DNA from: Desulfobacteraceae bacterium
GTDB taxonomy: Bacteria > Desulfobacterota > Desulfobacteria > Desulfobacterales > Desulfobacteraceae
Assembly (NCBI GenBank): GCA_024225635.1
Contig: JAAEMK010000499.1
Location: 1 to 64,000 of the forward strand
DNA length: 64,000 nucleotides
Reading direction: 5' to 3'
Shown here: one piece after another, positions 55,088 through 63,130 of the stretch
Position numbering within the stretch: the stretch's first letter is position 1
Layout: each line of letters starts with the position of its first letter
Made by a program: the position numbers and the translations under genes
Notes under the pieces: model-generated
Told to the model about the DNA's origin: nothing
Databases searched by the model: none
The model's input: only the letters and a program-made list of their open reading frames with translations

Positions 55088-57194
55088 CCCTGCCTCCCTG
55101 GACAGCCCCGGCGCCGTCAACCTCCTTGCCCTGTTCAGGCGCTGCAATCTGCGCTTGAGCTTGAGCTTGAACGGCCTCAGACTGTAACCGTTTTGCAAAC
55201 ACCTCTTTGGTGGGGACAATCTCATCAGCAGTGAAATCCATCCCCTCCACAATTTCCCGTAGAATTGCGGCAAGCCCCTCTTGCCCGATAATTTGCAGCA
55301 CAATCGGATTCACGGCGATCTGCAAGAACTCATTGCGCCGGACGGCCGCCTGCTCTTTTGCAATCAATGCGTTTGAGCCCCTGGCGATCAGCTTGATGTC
55401 CCCAACATAGTATTCAGGATCACCGGAATAGAGGAGTTCCCACTCGTGGGTCATCTGGATGGACGGCTTGATAATGCCCTTGTCGATGTTCCGGACGACA
55501 TTTTTGATGCCCCGGGAAGCATTGTTCATCATCATGCTGAACCCGGATGCCGTGGAGAGAGCCCCGCCGCTCCCCTTGTTGTTCCCATAGCTGTACTTTG
55601 GCACCCCGGTCTTGGTGTCGGCCTCATTGCTGAAGAACTCGTAAACCTTCATCAGCTGCTCTGCCATAGAAGGAGGAACAAAGAACGACACGGGTGGGCG
55701 GCTGGTGCTACTAGTTACATTTTTGGACCCGTCCACCTGCCATATTTTCCAAGGACGGATTTCCGTCATGTTCTGCCCGTTGGCCAGCTGTGAGATGTCA
55801 TAAACAGCCTGGGGCCCGGAAGATATGCCCATGTTATTGATAAGGTTCCTGGCCGAGGCGTTACAAGCGTCCTGGGAATCCTTGATCAGCTCGGGGACCC
55901 CGGCGCCCCAAAGAGAACCGTTCCTTTTTCGGAAGCTGGCAAAATGATACGGGACCCGCCCCAGAGGATCTCCATTGATCTCTGACTTGATCACGTACTG
56001 ATCGATCAGCCACACCTCCACCTGATACTCCGCCAGGGGATCCGGTACGTGCTCCGGTGGCATGCCGTTCTCCAGGAGCATCAAGCCCTGGACCGAGCCC
56101 CAAAGCTGCAAGGCATCGATCTTTTTATTCGGTGACCGCCATTCATTCGGCCTGTCCTCCAGCTCCTGCCGGGTCTGGTCCTGGCCGACATTCAGCCAGT
56201 TACCGGACCGGCCATAGTTCTGCAACACAAGCTTGATCGCCTCATCATCGTAACCCTCAACGCCGATCAGAGCCTGTAAGTCAGCGCGGGAAAGCTTGTG
56301 CCTCTCGATCAAACCGTCCCCAGGGCACTTGGCATTAGGCAAGGGGTATATGTCAAACGGAGACACCCGGTTGAACTCGATAACGATCTCCTCCCGGACC
56401 TCCACCGGGGGGCCGGCAAGCTCAGGATATCCGGCGCCCTGCTGCTGAGGAGCCGGCGGCTGGTTCTTTTTCCACCGGATCTTCTTGCGCCGGCGGAGGA
56501 CCGGGCCCTTGACAATCCCTGCCGGAAAAGTAACGATATCATCCATAGCTTCCTGGACAGCGTCCTCCCACCCGGCCTCCTCAACGACATCCTCAAGTTT
56601 TGTCTCTACCTTGAGCCGTGCCTCCTTGGCCACCGTGGTCATCTCATGGCGTAGCTCCTCGGCCAGATTCTCGGCCCGGGCCTTCATGGCCTGCATCAAC
56701 CATTGCTGTGCCTGCTGCGGATCGGAGATTTTTCCGGCCTGAATGTTCATGATCAACTCTCCCCGGATTTCCGTCTGCATTTCCTGGGCAAGACGCTGCT
56801 GTATGGCCGTCATCTGCTCCGGGGACAGATCGGGGACCGGCGTGGGCTTTGTCCCCCAAGGCTTGTCGTCAGATGGAAAAAGGATGTCTGTTAGCCAGGC
56901 CACCGCCGCTGCGCACTTCTCATCCGTCAAAAGCATGAAGATTGCCGAACCACCATTCTCTTGAATGGCCGCAAGCTTTTGCGGGTCGTACCTTCCTTTC
57001 TTCTGGCGCAATGCCTCGATCATCCTCCTTTCAATCTCAACCTTGGCCTCTTTGGAGGCCTGCCAGCAATCCCGGACGTATGCCGCCAGGGAGGTGATGA
57101 TAGGCCGGTTCTGCCGTGCCTGGGCTTCTTGCAGGGCAAGGAACTCCTGCTGCTCGTCGTCCACCAATTGTTGAGGTGTTTTGATTTCAATCAT
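55071..57194 (-). CDS. Portal protein
   Basis: The portal ring forms the DNA entry vertex and joins the head to the tail. This 707-residue protein starts at the ATG at 57194, which overlaps the terminase stop as TAATG. It has the size and order (terminase, then portal) of podoviral portals. It includes an acidic/helical N-terminal clip, SRADLQALIGVEGYDD in the centre, GVPELIKDSQDACNASARNLINNMG, and a Gln/Ala-rich C-terminal tail (VQAQAQAQIAAP). Sequence similarity to named families is not certain, but the context and length support the call. Confidence 0.85.
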   Translation of the reverse strand: MIEIKTPQQLVDDEQQEFLALQEAQARQNRPIITSLAAYVRDCWQASKEAKVEIERRMIEALRQKKGRYDPQKLAAIQENGGSAIFMLLTDEKCAAAVAWLTDILFPSDDKPWGTKPTPVPDLSPEQMTAIQQRLAQEMQTEIRGELIMNIQAGKISDPQQAQQWLMQAMKARAENLAEELRHEMTTVAKEARLKVETKLEDVVEEAGWEDAVQEAMDDIVTFPAGIVKGPVLRRRKKIRWKKNQPPAPQQQGAGYPELAGPPVEVREEIVIEFNRVSPFDIYPLPNAKCPGDGLIERHKLSRADLQALIGVEGYDDEAIKLVLQNYGRSGNWLNVGQDQTRQELEDRPNEWRSPNKKIDALQLWGSVQGLMLLENGMPPEHVPDPLAEYQVEVWLIDQYVIKSEINGDPLGRVPYHFASFRKRNGSLWGAGVPELIKDSQDACNASARNLINNMGISSGPQAVYDISQLANGQNMTEIRPWKIWQVDGSKNVTSSTSRPPVSFFVPPSMAEQLMKVYEFFSNEADTKTGVPKYSYGNNKGSGGALSTASGFSMMMNNASRGIKNVVRNIDKGIIKPSIQMTHEWELLYSGDPEYYVGDIKLIARGSNALIAKEQAAVRRNEFLQIAVNPIVLQIIGQEGLAAILREIVEGMDFTADEIVPTKEVFAKRLQSEAVQAQAQAQIAAPEQGKEVDGAGAVQGGRDAKIV

Positions 57195-58795
57195 TAAGTC
57201 CATCCTGCTGAATTTTGTTTTAAGACCTGCACCGTGGCCCCCATGGAGACATGGAAGTTGTGTCCCATGGCCAGGGTCTGGAAAGCATCGGCCCCGTTGC
57301 TGTTGTCGTCATGTAGAGGTTTGTCTGTGTACGTATTGGCGTGCTCGTTCCACTGCTTCCGGTAGTTTTCGAGCCGGGTCATGCCCTGATCGCACCGGTT
57401 CTCGTCGAACCAACAAATGGACAGGAACCGCCGGGCGGCATTGATAGAATCGATCTTGTGCTTAACCCGGGGAATCCTATTGAACCGGATGCCCACCCGC
57501 AAGGCAGACTCCCACCGGTCCGCCCCGGTCCCGCCCAACTCCCGGACCCCGATATCATGGGGAGCATTGTGGGTCCCATAGACGAACCCATGCTCCTGTT
57601 GCAGGTCCGCCAGCACCTTGGCGTAGAACTCAAACTGCTCGCCGCAATTCTCGTAATAATCCACCAGGTGAACCTCACGGCCCACGGTCTGCGTAAACCA
57701 AATGGCCATGACATCGTTCATGCCCAGATCCCACCAGGTATCGACCTGGGCCCCGGACATGAAAGGAACACGACAGATTCGCCGGTCCCTCCGGATCTTG
57801 ACAAACTGGTTCTTGAAGTACGCGCCCTTGATGGCCTGCTCAAACGCTTCCTCGGGAGAAGCCGGGTGCTCCCGCTTCATATCCTCGCCCAGGCGGTTGA
57901 ACTTTTTGACGTACCACCACTTTTGCTGGTTGGAGAAGGTGATCCCCAGCTTGGCCTCCGTCTCCTCGAAATAGTCCGCCATGGTCTTGGAGATGGGGAC
58001 GCTTTGCGCTATGACATTCCGGGGGTCCTGGAACCAAGGGAAGAAATGGAACCGGAAATCAAGCGCCGTCAGTTCATGCCCCAGGGCTGCATGATTCTGG
58101 GCCTCCTGGCTATATTCATAGAAGTAACCGGACTTGCCCTCAGCCGTGGACTCAATGAACAGGAGGCTATTTCCCTTCTCCGTATGGATGGCCTCCAGGG
58201 CCCCGGTAACAATCTCACGGGCCTTCTCAGGGAACTTTGCACAGATCTTGCCGAACTCTGAGATGTGCAGGAGCTGAGCCGTACCAGACCGCATGGAGAC
58301 GCCCACGCTGATAATTGAGCTGTTCGACAGCTCAAGTTCGCTCTTGCTTTTGGATATGGTGGGCCGGGCCTCTTTCAGCCAGTCCGGGAGGTTGTTGTAG
58401 GGGTAGAGGATCTTCCGGCGGAATATCTTACCGGCATCCTCCTTGTTGTGGGCGATGATCGCCGCCTCGACATCGGAATTGAACAGGATCTCATCGAGGA
58501 AGTAGATATCGATAAAGGTGGTGAACCCCATCTGCCGGGCCTTGAGAATGAGGTTCTGATACCAGATATTGTCGTACAGACACGTCTGGGCGATGTTCGG
58601 CTTGAAGAGGACCCGCTGGCCGTCCTCGTCAACGATGTAATAGAGGTTGTTCAGCCTCCACCATTTGTCAGAAAACTTTTCCTTGAGTTCAGCCCAGGAC
58701 TTTCCCTCCAGGTGGTGGGATTTCTCCTTGCCCGTCCGGTAGACCTTCCCCTTCTTGGCCCGGCCGAGTCCAGAGGCATCGACCCTCTTGCTCAT
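57194..58795 (-). CDS. Terminase large subunit
   Basis: This ATPase-nuclease motor cuts and packages phage DNA. The 533-residue protein has the packaging-type Walker A KARQMGFTT (85-93), the Walker B/coupling region LLHISEFGK (176-183) with the catalytic acid E180, and an RNase H-like nuclease domain starting near TWWDLGMNDVMAIWF, whose first Asp would bind metal. Its start overlaps the small-subunit gene by 4 bases. Confidence 0.93.
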   Translation of the reverse strand: MSKRVDASGLGRAKKGKVYRTGKEKSHHLEGKSWAELKEKFSDKWWRLNNLYYIVDEDGQRVLFKPNIAQTCLYDNIWYQNLILKARQMGFTTFIDIYFLDEILFNSDVEAAIIAHNKEDAGKIFRRKILYPYNNLPDWLKEARPTISKSKSELELSNSSIISVGVSMRSGTAQLLHISEFGKICAKFPEKAREIVTGALEAIHTEKGNSLLFIESTAEGKSGYFYEYSQEAQNHAALGHELTALDFRFHFFPWFQDPRNVIAQSVPISKTMADYFEETEAKLGITFSNQQKWWYVKKFNRLGEDMKREHPASPEEAFEQAIKGAYFKNQFVKIRRDRRICRVPFMSGAQVDTWWDLGMNDVMAIWFTQTVGREVHLVDYYENCGEQFEFYAKVLADLQQEHGFVYGTHNAPHDIGVRELGGTGADRWESALRVGIRFNRIPRVKHKIDSINAARRFLSICWFDENRCDQGMTRLENYRKQWNEHANTYTDKPLHDDNSNGADAFQTLAMGHNFHVSMGATVQVLKQNSAGWT

Positions 58796-59280
58796 TTATC
58801 CTGCCTGGGCTTTGGCAACCCCCTGGTCGCGCCGTCAACGGAATCAAGAAGCTCATCGACAATCTCTGCCCGGGTTTGGACAGGGCCACCGCCTGGCCCG
58901 GACACTTCCTTACGCTCGATGAAATCACCCTCACTTTTACCCAGGAGCTCCGCCGCCCTCAAACGGTCTTTCATGTCCGGGGGAATCTTAACAACAACAG
59001 CATCCTCGCCTTTGCCTTCAACCGAATCCTGTGTAATATTCCCTCGCATGACATCTGTCCAAAAGGCTTGGCGTTCCTCACGGGTGGCAATCTTGCTTGA
59101 CTGCCTTTCTGTCTCCCGCTCCTTGATTGCAGCCACGATATGAGGTTTTTTGAGGTTTTCCGCTCCTACTTGTGCAAGGGTGACGTCATTGCCTTTGTAA
59201 CCCGCTTCCCGGGCTGCCTCGGTGGCATTGCCGTCAAAGACCTCGACAAATCGTTGCTGTTTAGTTGTGAGCTTTTTCAT
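58792..59280 (-). CDS. Terminase small subunit
   Basis: This 162-residue protein begins MKKLTTKQQRFVEVFDGNATEAAREAGYKG, the terminase_2-type helix-turn-helix that recognises the packaging site. A helical middle and a flexible acidic/Gly-rich tail (SGPGGGPVQTRAEIVDELL) interact with the large subunit. It is followed by the large subunit with a 4-base overlap. Confidence 0.9.
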   Translation of the reverse strand: MKKLTTKQQRFVEVFDGNATEAAREAGYKGNDVTLAQVGAENLKKPHIVAAIKERETERQSSKIATREERQAFWTDVMRGNITQDSVEGKGEDAVVVKIPPDMKDRLRAAELLGKSEGDFIERKEVSGPGGGPVQTRAEIVDELLDSVDGATRGLPKPRQDK

Positions 59281-59446
59281 TACTCTCTCTCAACGCCTTG
59301 GCAAAAAGAAACATCTCGTCATCAACGCGCTCAGTCGTCGTGAAGACCCTGTTACATCCAGAGCAAAGCCGCACCCTTGACGTTTCCATCAAAGGCACGG
59401 TCTTTACCACGGTACTCTTTTCATGTTTACAGAAAGGACAATTCAT
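59261..59446 (-). CDS. NrdR-like zinc-ribbon protein
   Basis: This 61-residue protein MNCPFCKHEKSTVVKT ... RVRLCSGCNRVFTTTERV has two CxxC pairs in a zinc ribbon close to the N-terminal domain of the NrdR transcriptional repressor, but lacks the ATP-cone domain that completes NrdR. The ATGA-style overlaps place it firmly in the late operon. It could be a late-gene regulator of the phage or bind DNA during packaging; both are inference. Confidence 0.75.
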   Translation of the reverse strand: MNCPFCKHEKSTVVKTVPLMETSRVRLCSGCNRVFTTTERVDDEMFLFAKALRESNEKAHN

Positions 59447-59619
59447 TTTTTATCCAGGCCTCGAATCGATCTCCACGCTTTCGGGACCGTAATGCACAAC
59501 TGAACCAGGCCAAGCGTAATGCCCACCAAGGCAGACATCTCTCCCAGTGTGCTTGGCAAATACTGGGCTATCCACGCCCACCCCGCGACAAGATACGCTT
59601 TGGCACTGGACCCATTCAT
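59443..59619 (-). CDS. Small membrane protein, holin-like
   Basis: Starting at the ATG at 59619, which overlaps the preceding stop as ATGA, the product has 58 residues (MNGSSAKAYLVAGWAWIAQYLPSTLGEMSALVG...). It has one or two hydrophobic segments and a basic C-terminus (KAWRSIRGLDKK). The pairing with another small membrane protein suggests a holin/antiholin pair. Confidence 0.65.
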   Translation of the reverse strand: MNGSSAKAYLVAGWAWIAQYLPSTLGEMSALVGITLGLVQLCITVPKAWRSIRGLDKK

Positions 59620-59786
59620 CCTTTCGCGACTCCCTCCCTCAGAAAAATTGCCAGCAAAGAACCGATTCCGGTCTGAATCGCGGTACCAGGGTCCATGGCA
59701 CCGGTAACAGCTCCACCGACAGCCGCGATTACGCCGGAAACGCCCGTCCAAAATGTTTTCGTCTTGACCAAGCTCTTGAGATCCAT
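59616..59786 (-). CDS. Small membrane protein, holin candidate
   Basis: This 56-residue protein MDLKSLVKTKTFWTGVSG ... IQTGIGSLLAIFLREGVAKG has two Gly/Ala-rich hydrophobic segments, a basic N-terminus and a charged C-terminus, the usual architecture of small phage holins. The GAGGAGG ribosome site is excellent. It is the first gene of the long minus-strand run ending at 26651, so lysis genes precede packaging genes. The exact class is uncertain. Confidence 0.7.
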   Translation of the reverse strand: MDLKSLVKTKTFWTGVSGVIAAVGGAVTGAMDPGTAIQTGIGSLLAIFLREGVAKG

Positions 59787-60027
59787 CTCTTCCTCCTCAG
59801 GTAATAATATTGATTTTGCATCCTAAACAAATCCCATAGAAATCAATTACACCATTACAGTACTTCAAATCAATAATAAAAGGCTTTTAATCACATGCCC
59901 ATTCATCCAATATTGATTTTTTTATTGATTATCTGCTTGACAGTATCAAAAAAATCAGGGTACATATTGATTACAAATCAACCTTTCCGGACAGGAGACC
60001 GGAACAACCACAAAGGAGAAACGAAAA
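59787..60027. promoter_or_regulatory. Divergent control region with seven TTGATT motifs
   Basis: TTGATT occurs at 59810, 59913, 59925 and 59967, and its complement AATCAA at 59841, 59868 and 59976, mostly embedded in AATATTGATT-like words. A good -35 TTGACA (59937-59942) is followed by TACATA 18 bases later, reading toward the plus-strand block. The region separates the late operon from the plus-strand genes and is very AT-rich, as expected for a phage operator cluster or an origin-like region. Confidence 0.65.
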
Positions 60028-60249
60028 ATGAAAGCTACAGCGATTTCAACCACACAGACAGAGCAGCCCACCATGAAAAATTATGGCATCTACCCTTATC
60101 GAGCGGCAGGGGAACAGCTCTGGTGCGTCTGCACCCCGGACAACCTGCCAGATACTGGGAGACGCGGAAACACCATCGTCTCCGGCTTTCCCACAAGCGG
60201 AAAAGCCCAGGACCATGTATTTTCACTCTGGGAAAACCAGGCAGCATAG
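60028..60249 (+). CDS. Phage small protein of unknown function
   Basis: The 73-residue product (MKATAISTTQTEQPTMKNYGIYPYRAAGEQLWCVC...) has an AAAGGAG site 9 bases upstream. The segment AGEQLWCVCTPDNLPDTGRRGN has a Cys pair and looks globular. No family is recognised. It is the first gene of the plus-strand block. Confidence 0.65.
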   Translation: MKATAISTTQTEQPTMKNYGIYPYRAAGEQLWCVCTPDNLPDTGRRGNTIVSGFPTSGKAQDHVFSLWENQAA

Positions 60250-60267
60250 CAGGGGCGGGGGTACAGC

Positions 60268-60450
60268 ATGACACAAATCGAATTGAAGAATGCGGCTTGG
60301 AGGGTTTACGGCTATTTCTTTCCGCGCCCCTGTGAAAACGATGAATCCGCATTTAAACGTGCCAAGGCCGAACTCATCACCAACCTGGAAAAAGACCTAT
60401 CAAATGTCAAAGCCATAACTTTCGACCAATACATCACGCATCACAAATAA
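60268..60450 (+). CDS. Phage small protein of unknown function
   Basis: This 60-residue, mostly helical protein (MTQIELKNAAWRVYGYFFPRPCENDESAF...) is preceded by AGGGGCGGGGG 18 bases after the previous stop. Its hydrophilic, helical character suggests a soluble partner protein. No family is recognised. Confidence 0.6.
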   Translation: MTQIELKNAAWRVYGYFFPRPCENDESAFKRAKAELITNLEKDLSNVKAITFDQYITHHK

Positions 60451-60499
60451 ACTGCATGCCCTGGGCAAGGCTTCAAACTGCCCAAGGAGTTTAGACTGG

Positions 60500-60712
60500 A
60501 TGATTAAGAAGCAACGCGGCGGCAAACGCCCGGGAGCCGGCAGGAAACCAGGAGTAACCCCCAGAAGGATAAAGACGAGCATCACCCTTTCCCCAGCGAC
60601 ACACGAATGGGTAATAGAGCAGCCCGAATCAATCAGCACGATCGCTGAACGGGGGATAAGGATGATACAGCACCTGAAAACCGAATCTGATCGACAGGAA
60701 TCGAATAGGTAA
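60500..60712 (+). CDS. Small basic DNA-binding protein (RHH/AT-hook-like N-terminus)
   Basis: This 70-residue protein starts MIKKQRGGKRPGAGRKPGV, the GG-x-RPGAGR-x-PG signature of small phage and plasmid DNA-binding proteins. It continues with KTSITLSPATHEWVIEQPESISTIAERGIRMI, a ribbon-helix-helix-like pattern. It is probably a regulator of the block or of the methylase gene that follows 56 bases later. Confidence 0.75.
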   Translation: MIKKQRGGKRPGAGRKPGVTPRRIKTSITLSPATHEWVIEQPESISTIAERGIRMIQHLKTESDRQESNR

Positions 60713-60767
60713 TTTTATTAACTGGTCAATAAAACAATGTATTAAGACGCATTTCAGAAAGGACAAA

Positions 60768-61601
60768 ATGACACCTTCACGACCAGCTCTGAAATACTAC
60801 GGCGGCAAGTGGAAAACGGCACCATGGATCATTTCCTTTTTCCCGGCCCACACCAATTATCTGGAGCCTTGCGGCGGCGCGGCATCCGTGCTGCTTCAAA
60901 AGAAACCGGCATCCCTGGAGACCTACAACGATATAGACGGGCGGGTGGTCAGCTTTTTCAAGGTGCTCCGGGAAGATCCAGACAAATTGCTTGGCTTGAT
61001 CCGGCTATCCCCCTGGGCAAGGCAAGAGCTTATCGAATCCCGGGAGCTTTCAGGAGATCCTATGGAGGATGCCCGGCGTTTCTTTGTGTCATCCTGGCAG
61101 GCTTTTTCCCATGCAACTCAATCATGGCGGTGCCAGAAGAGTTACACCACACGCCAAAGAGCACCAAGCAGGGATATGATAGAGGTCGATCACCTCATGC
61201 TCGTTGCCCACCGGCTCCACCGGGTGCAGTTTGAGCATGGAGACGCCCTGGATGTGATCAAGAAGTTCGATCACAAGGAGACTCTGATCTATTTTGACCC
61301 GCCCTACCTGGCATCCGTACGGCGCCACGTTGACCGGTATGTTTTTGAAACCGATGATGACTTCCACCTGCAGGCGGCGGAACTGTTACGGAATGCCAAG
61401 GGGATGGTGATTGTTTCCGGATACGCCTGCGGGGAATACCAGGAACTTTATGAAAACCATGGATGGATACGGCATGACAAAAACGTGACGTGCAACGCGG
61501 GTGCAAAAAGAACGGAAAGTATTTGGCTTTCCCCGAACACTGTCAAGGCCTTGGGAAAACCTCAGCAGGTAAACCTGTTTCCTGAAATGGCAATGGCATA
61601 A
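60768..61601 (+). CDS. dam: DNA adenine methylase (Dam-type, D12 class)
   Basis: This 277-residue enzyme has the D12-class order of motifs: KYYGGKW at 9-15, the SAM-binding EPCGGAAS at 33-40, a central recognition domain, and the catalytic DPPY at 177-180 (IYFDPPYLASV). It transfers a methyl group to N6 of adenine in a short sequence such as GATC. In phages it can protect DNA from restriction or time packaging and transcription. It follows a putative DNA-binding regulator. Confidence 0.93.
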   Translation: MTPSRPALKYYGGKWKTAPWIISFFPAHTNYLEPCGGAASVLLQKKPASLETYNDIDGRVVSFFKVLREDPDKLLGLIRLSPWARQELIESRELSGDPMEDARRFFVSSWQAFSHATQSWRCQKSYTTRQRAPSRDMIEVDHLMLVAHRLHRVQFEHGDALDVIKKFDHKETLIYFDPPYLASVRRHVDRYVFETDDDFHLQAAELLRNAKGMVIVSGYACGEYQELYENHGWIRHDKNVTCNAGAKRTESIWLSPNTVKALGKPQQVNLFPEMAMA

Positions 61602-61622
61602 TGGTATCTATCTATAATTTGG

Positions 61623-61652
61623 TTGAAATTTAGGGCAAAATTTTCATATAGT
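61623..61652 (+). promoter_or_regulatory. Promoter candidate for the 61718 gene
   Basis: TTGAAA (61623-61628) and TATAGT (61647-61652) are spaced 18 bases upstream of the AT-rich membrane-protein gene. The sequence from the dam stop (61601) to 61717 is AT-rich and otherwise holds nothing. Confidence 0.5.
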
Positions 61653-61717
61653 GGAATTATTCCAACGAATAACACTCATAAAAAATCGCAATCAATTTAA
61701 ATAGAATTGGAGGACTA

Positions 61718-62125
61718 ATGGATCTAATACGTTTGTATTTCAAAACCAAAAAGCTTCAGAAAATTCAAAATGAAATCTACGACGATTTCTTGAAAGAAAA
61801 AAAAGAAAGCAAAAATAGAAACATCCAAGAAATAGCGTCATCGTATCAGAATGAGGATGAACTTATTGAAGATGAAATTTTGGAATTACATACAAAATAT
61901 TTAAAACAGGCAACGGCAAGGCTAATGCTTCCTCTCCCTGAGCATCCATCTTATTGGAACAGATCGAGAATAACAGGAATGAACCATCTTTCTGCTAAAG
62001 GTCTTTTGAAAGTTAGAAAATCAATAAGAGAAGCGTATAGTCCGATTCTTCTATGGATAGCTGCTATAACGGGGCTTATTGGTGCTGCGACAGGACTGGT
62101 CTCCACTATAGGAAAAACCTTCTAA
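61718..62125 (+). CDS. AT-rich phage membrane protein (cargo candidate)
   Basis: This 135-residue protein is preceded by GGAGG. The N-terminal 90 residues are charged and helical; the C-terminus is a single membrane helix (LLWIAAITGLIGAATGLVSTIG). The base composition is clearly more AT-rich than the late genes. Small AT-rich membrane proteins between phage operons often act in superinfection exclusion, which is inference. A terminator follows. Confidence 0.65.
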   Translation: MDLIRLYFKTKKLQKIQNEIYDDFLKEKKESKNRNIQEIASSYQNEDELIEDEILELHTKYLKQATARLMLPLPEHPSYWNRSRITGMNHLSAKGLLKVRKSIREAYSPILLWIAAITGLIGAATGLVSTIGKTF

Positions 62126-62150
62126 GTTAAAAATCAATTTAATAATATAA

Positions 62151-62180
62151 AAGCCCGTTAGCAGAAGCTTACGGGCTTTC
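62151..62180 (+). terminator. Terminator after the AT-rich membrane protein gene
   Basis: AAGCCCGT (62151-62158) pairs with ACGGGCTT (62171-62178), extended by AGC/GCT pairing inside, and is followed by a short T tail. The gap to 62307 also holds TTGACT (62214-62219) as a possible -35 for the lipoprotein. Confidence 0.7.
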
Positions 62181-62307
62181 CGGCTATTGATAATAAAAAA
62201 AAGAACACCACCCTTGACTCCTTTCCCTTGAATTTGATTTAACTTGTCTGCCTACAGATCGGCTGCATGGCTTGTTCTATCACTGAAACGGAAAGGGAGA
62301 CAAAAAA

Positions 62308-63051
62308 ATGCGGAAAGTGAAATCTTTATTCGGTAAATTTGCGATTTGCCTTTGTATCTTGACAATCATCGGCTGTGAAGGAGGAGACGGGGATGGCTCG
62401 GCTGAGAATAAAGTCTTTAATCTCCCCACAGAAGAAAGCTCTTGGGCTTTTCTTAAAAATAACAACCTCAGATACAATGTCACAGATTACAATCTTTCGA
62501 GCGGCGAAAAGCTCTATTCTGGGACCGGAGAGATCTGGGGCAAACAGTATACCGAAAAAATAGACGGTATAGAAAGAAAGGTTTCCGAACTCCTCATGGA
62601 TATCGTCATCAACGGAACATCTCAAACATTCTATAAAAAAGCCTACCCAACAACAGAAGGGACTTCATGGTACGAACACGACTATGAAACGAAAAAAGCT
62701 ATAGAAGAAAGACTATATTCATCTCCGGAAGCATCCGCAAAAGAAGGACTGGATTCCCTTCCAGATCTTGCCGAGGTGGGAGACTTCGGAGACCTTCCAG
62801 ACTATAAAGTCATTGATGACAGCTACTCCTTCGACGTCGCTGTGCGAGTTGAAAAATCTTGGAGGTTAGTTTCAAATGGCGGGAATGCAGGGCTCGTAAT
62901 CATGGCTACGAGCTACAACCGCTATGACGACAAAATCGAATACGAGGAACAGACCTATGCCATCAACGAACACGGAGAGATATTAGGGGCTGCGACCACA
63001 ACTTTGAATTACAGAGAAAACACAAAAACGGAAATAAAAATATCCAGATAA
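62308..63051 (+). CDS. Lipoprotein of unknown function
   Basis: Residues 1-23 of this 247-residue protein form a lipoprotein signal (basic start, hydrophobic core, lipobox TIIG-C with C23). The mature part begins with a Gly/Asp-rich linker (EGGDGDGSAENK), then a hydrophilic beta-rich domain with a run of Tyr- and Glu-rich segments. No family is recognised. A GGGAG site precedes the ATG. Lipoproteins on prophages are typical lysogenic-conversion products, often affecting phage exclusion or surface properties. Confidence 0.75.
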   Translation: MRKVKSLFGKFAICLCILTIIGCEGGDGDGSAENKVFNLPTEESSWAFLKNNNLRYNVTDYNLSSGEKLYSGTGEIWGKQYTEKIDGIERKVSELLMDIVINGTSQTFYKKAYPTTEGTSWYEHDYETKKAIEERLYSSPEASAKEGLDSLPDLAEVGDFGDLPDYKVIDDSYSFDVAVRVEKSWRLVSNGGNAGLVIMATSYNRYDDKIEYEEQTYAINEHGEILGAATTTLNYRENTKTEIKISR

Positions 63052-63077
63052 AACTTCTGCAAAAGAACTTACAATGA

Positions 63078-63111
63078 AAAGCCCCGTGAAATCGGAATTC
63101 CACGGGGCTTT
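63078..63111. terminator. Bidirectional terminator between lipoprotein and endolysin genes
   Basis: AAAGCCCCGTG (63078-63088) and CACGGGGCTTT (63101-63111) form an 11-bp stem with a 12-base loop, with A and T runs at each side, suited to end both the plus-strand lipoprotein and the minus-strand endolysin transcripts. Confidence 0.85.
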
Positions 63112-63130
63112 AACGTTCAAGATCCCCCTG

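Noticed and set aside
59895-60335. 146-codon plus-strand frame overlapping the first small genes of the block
   Set aside because: It is a different frame from the two well-started small genes there and lacks a ribosome site of its own.
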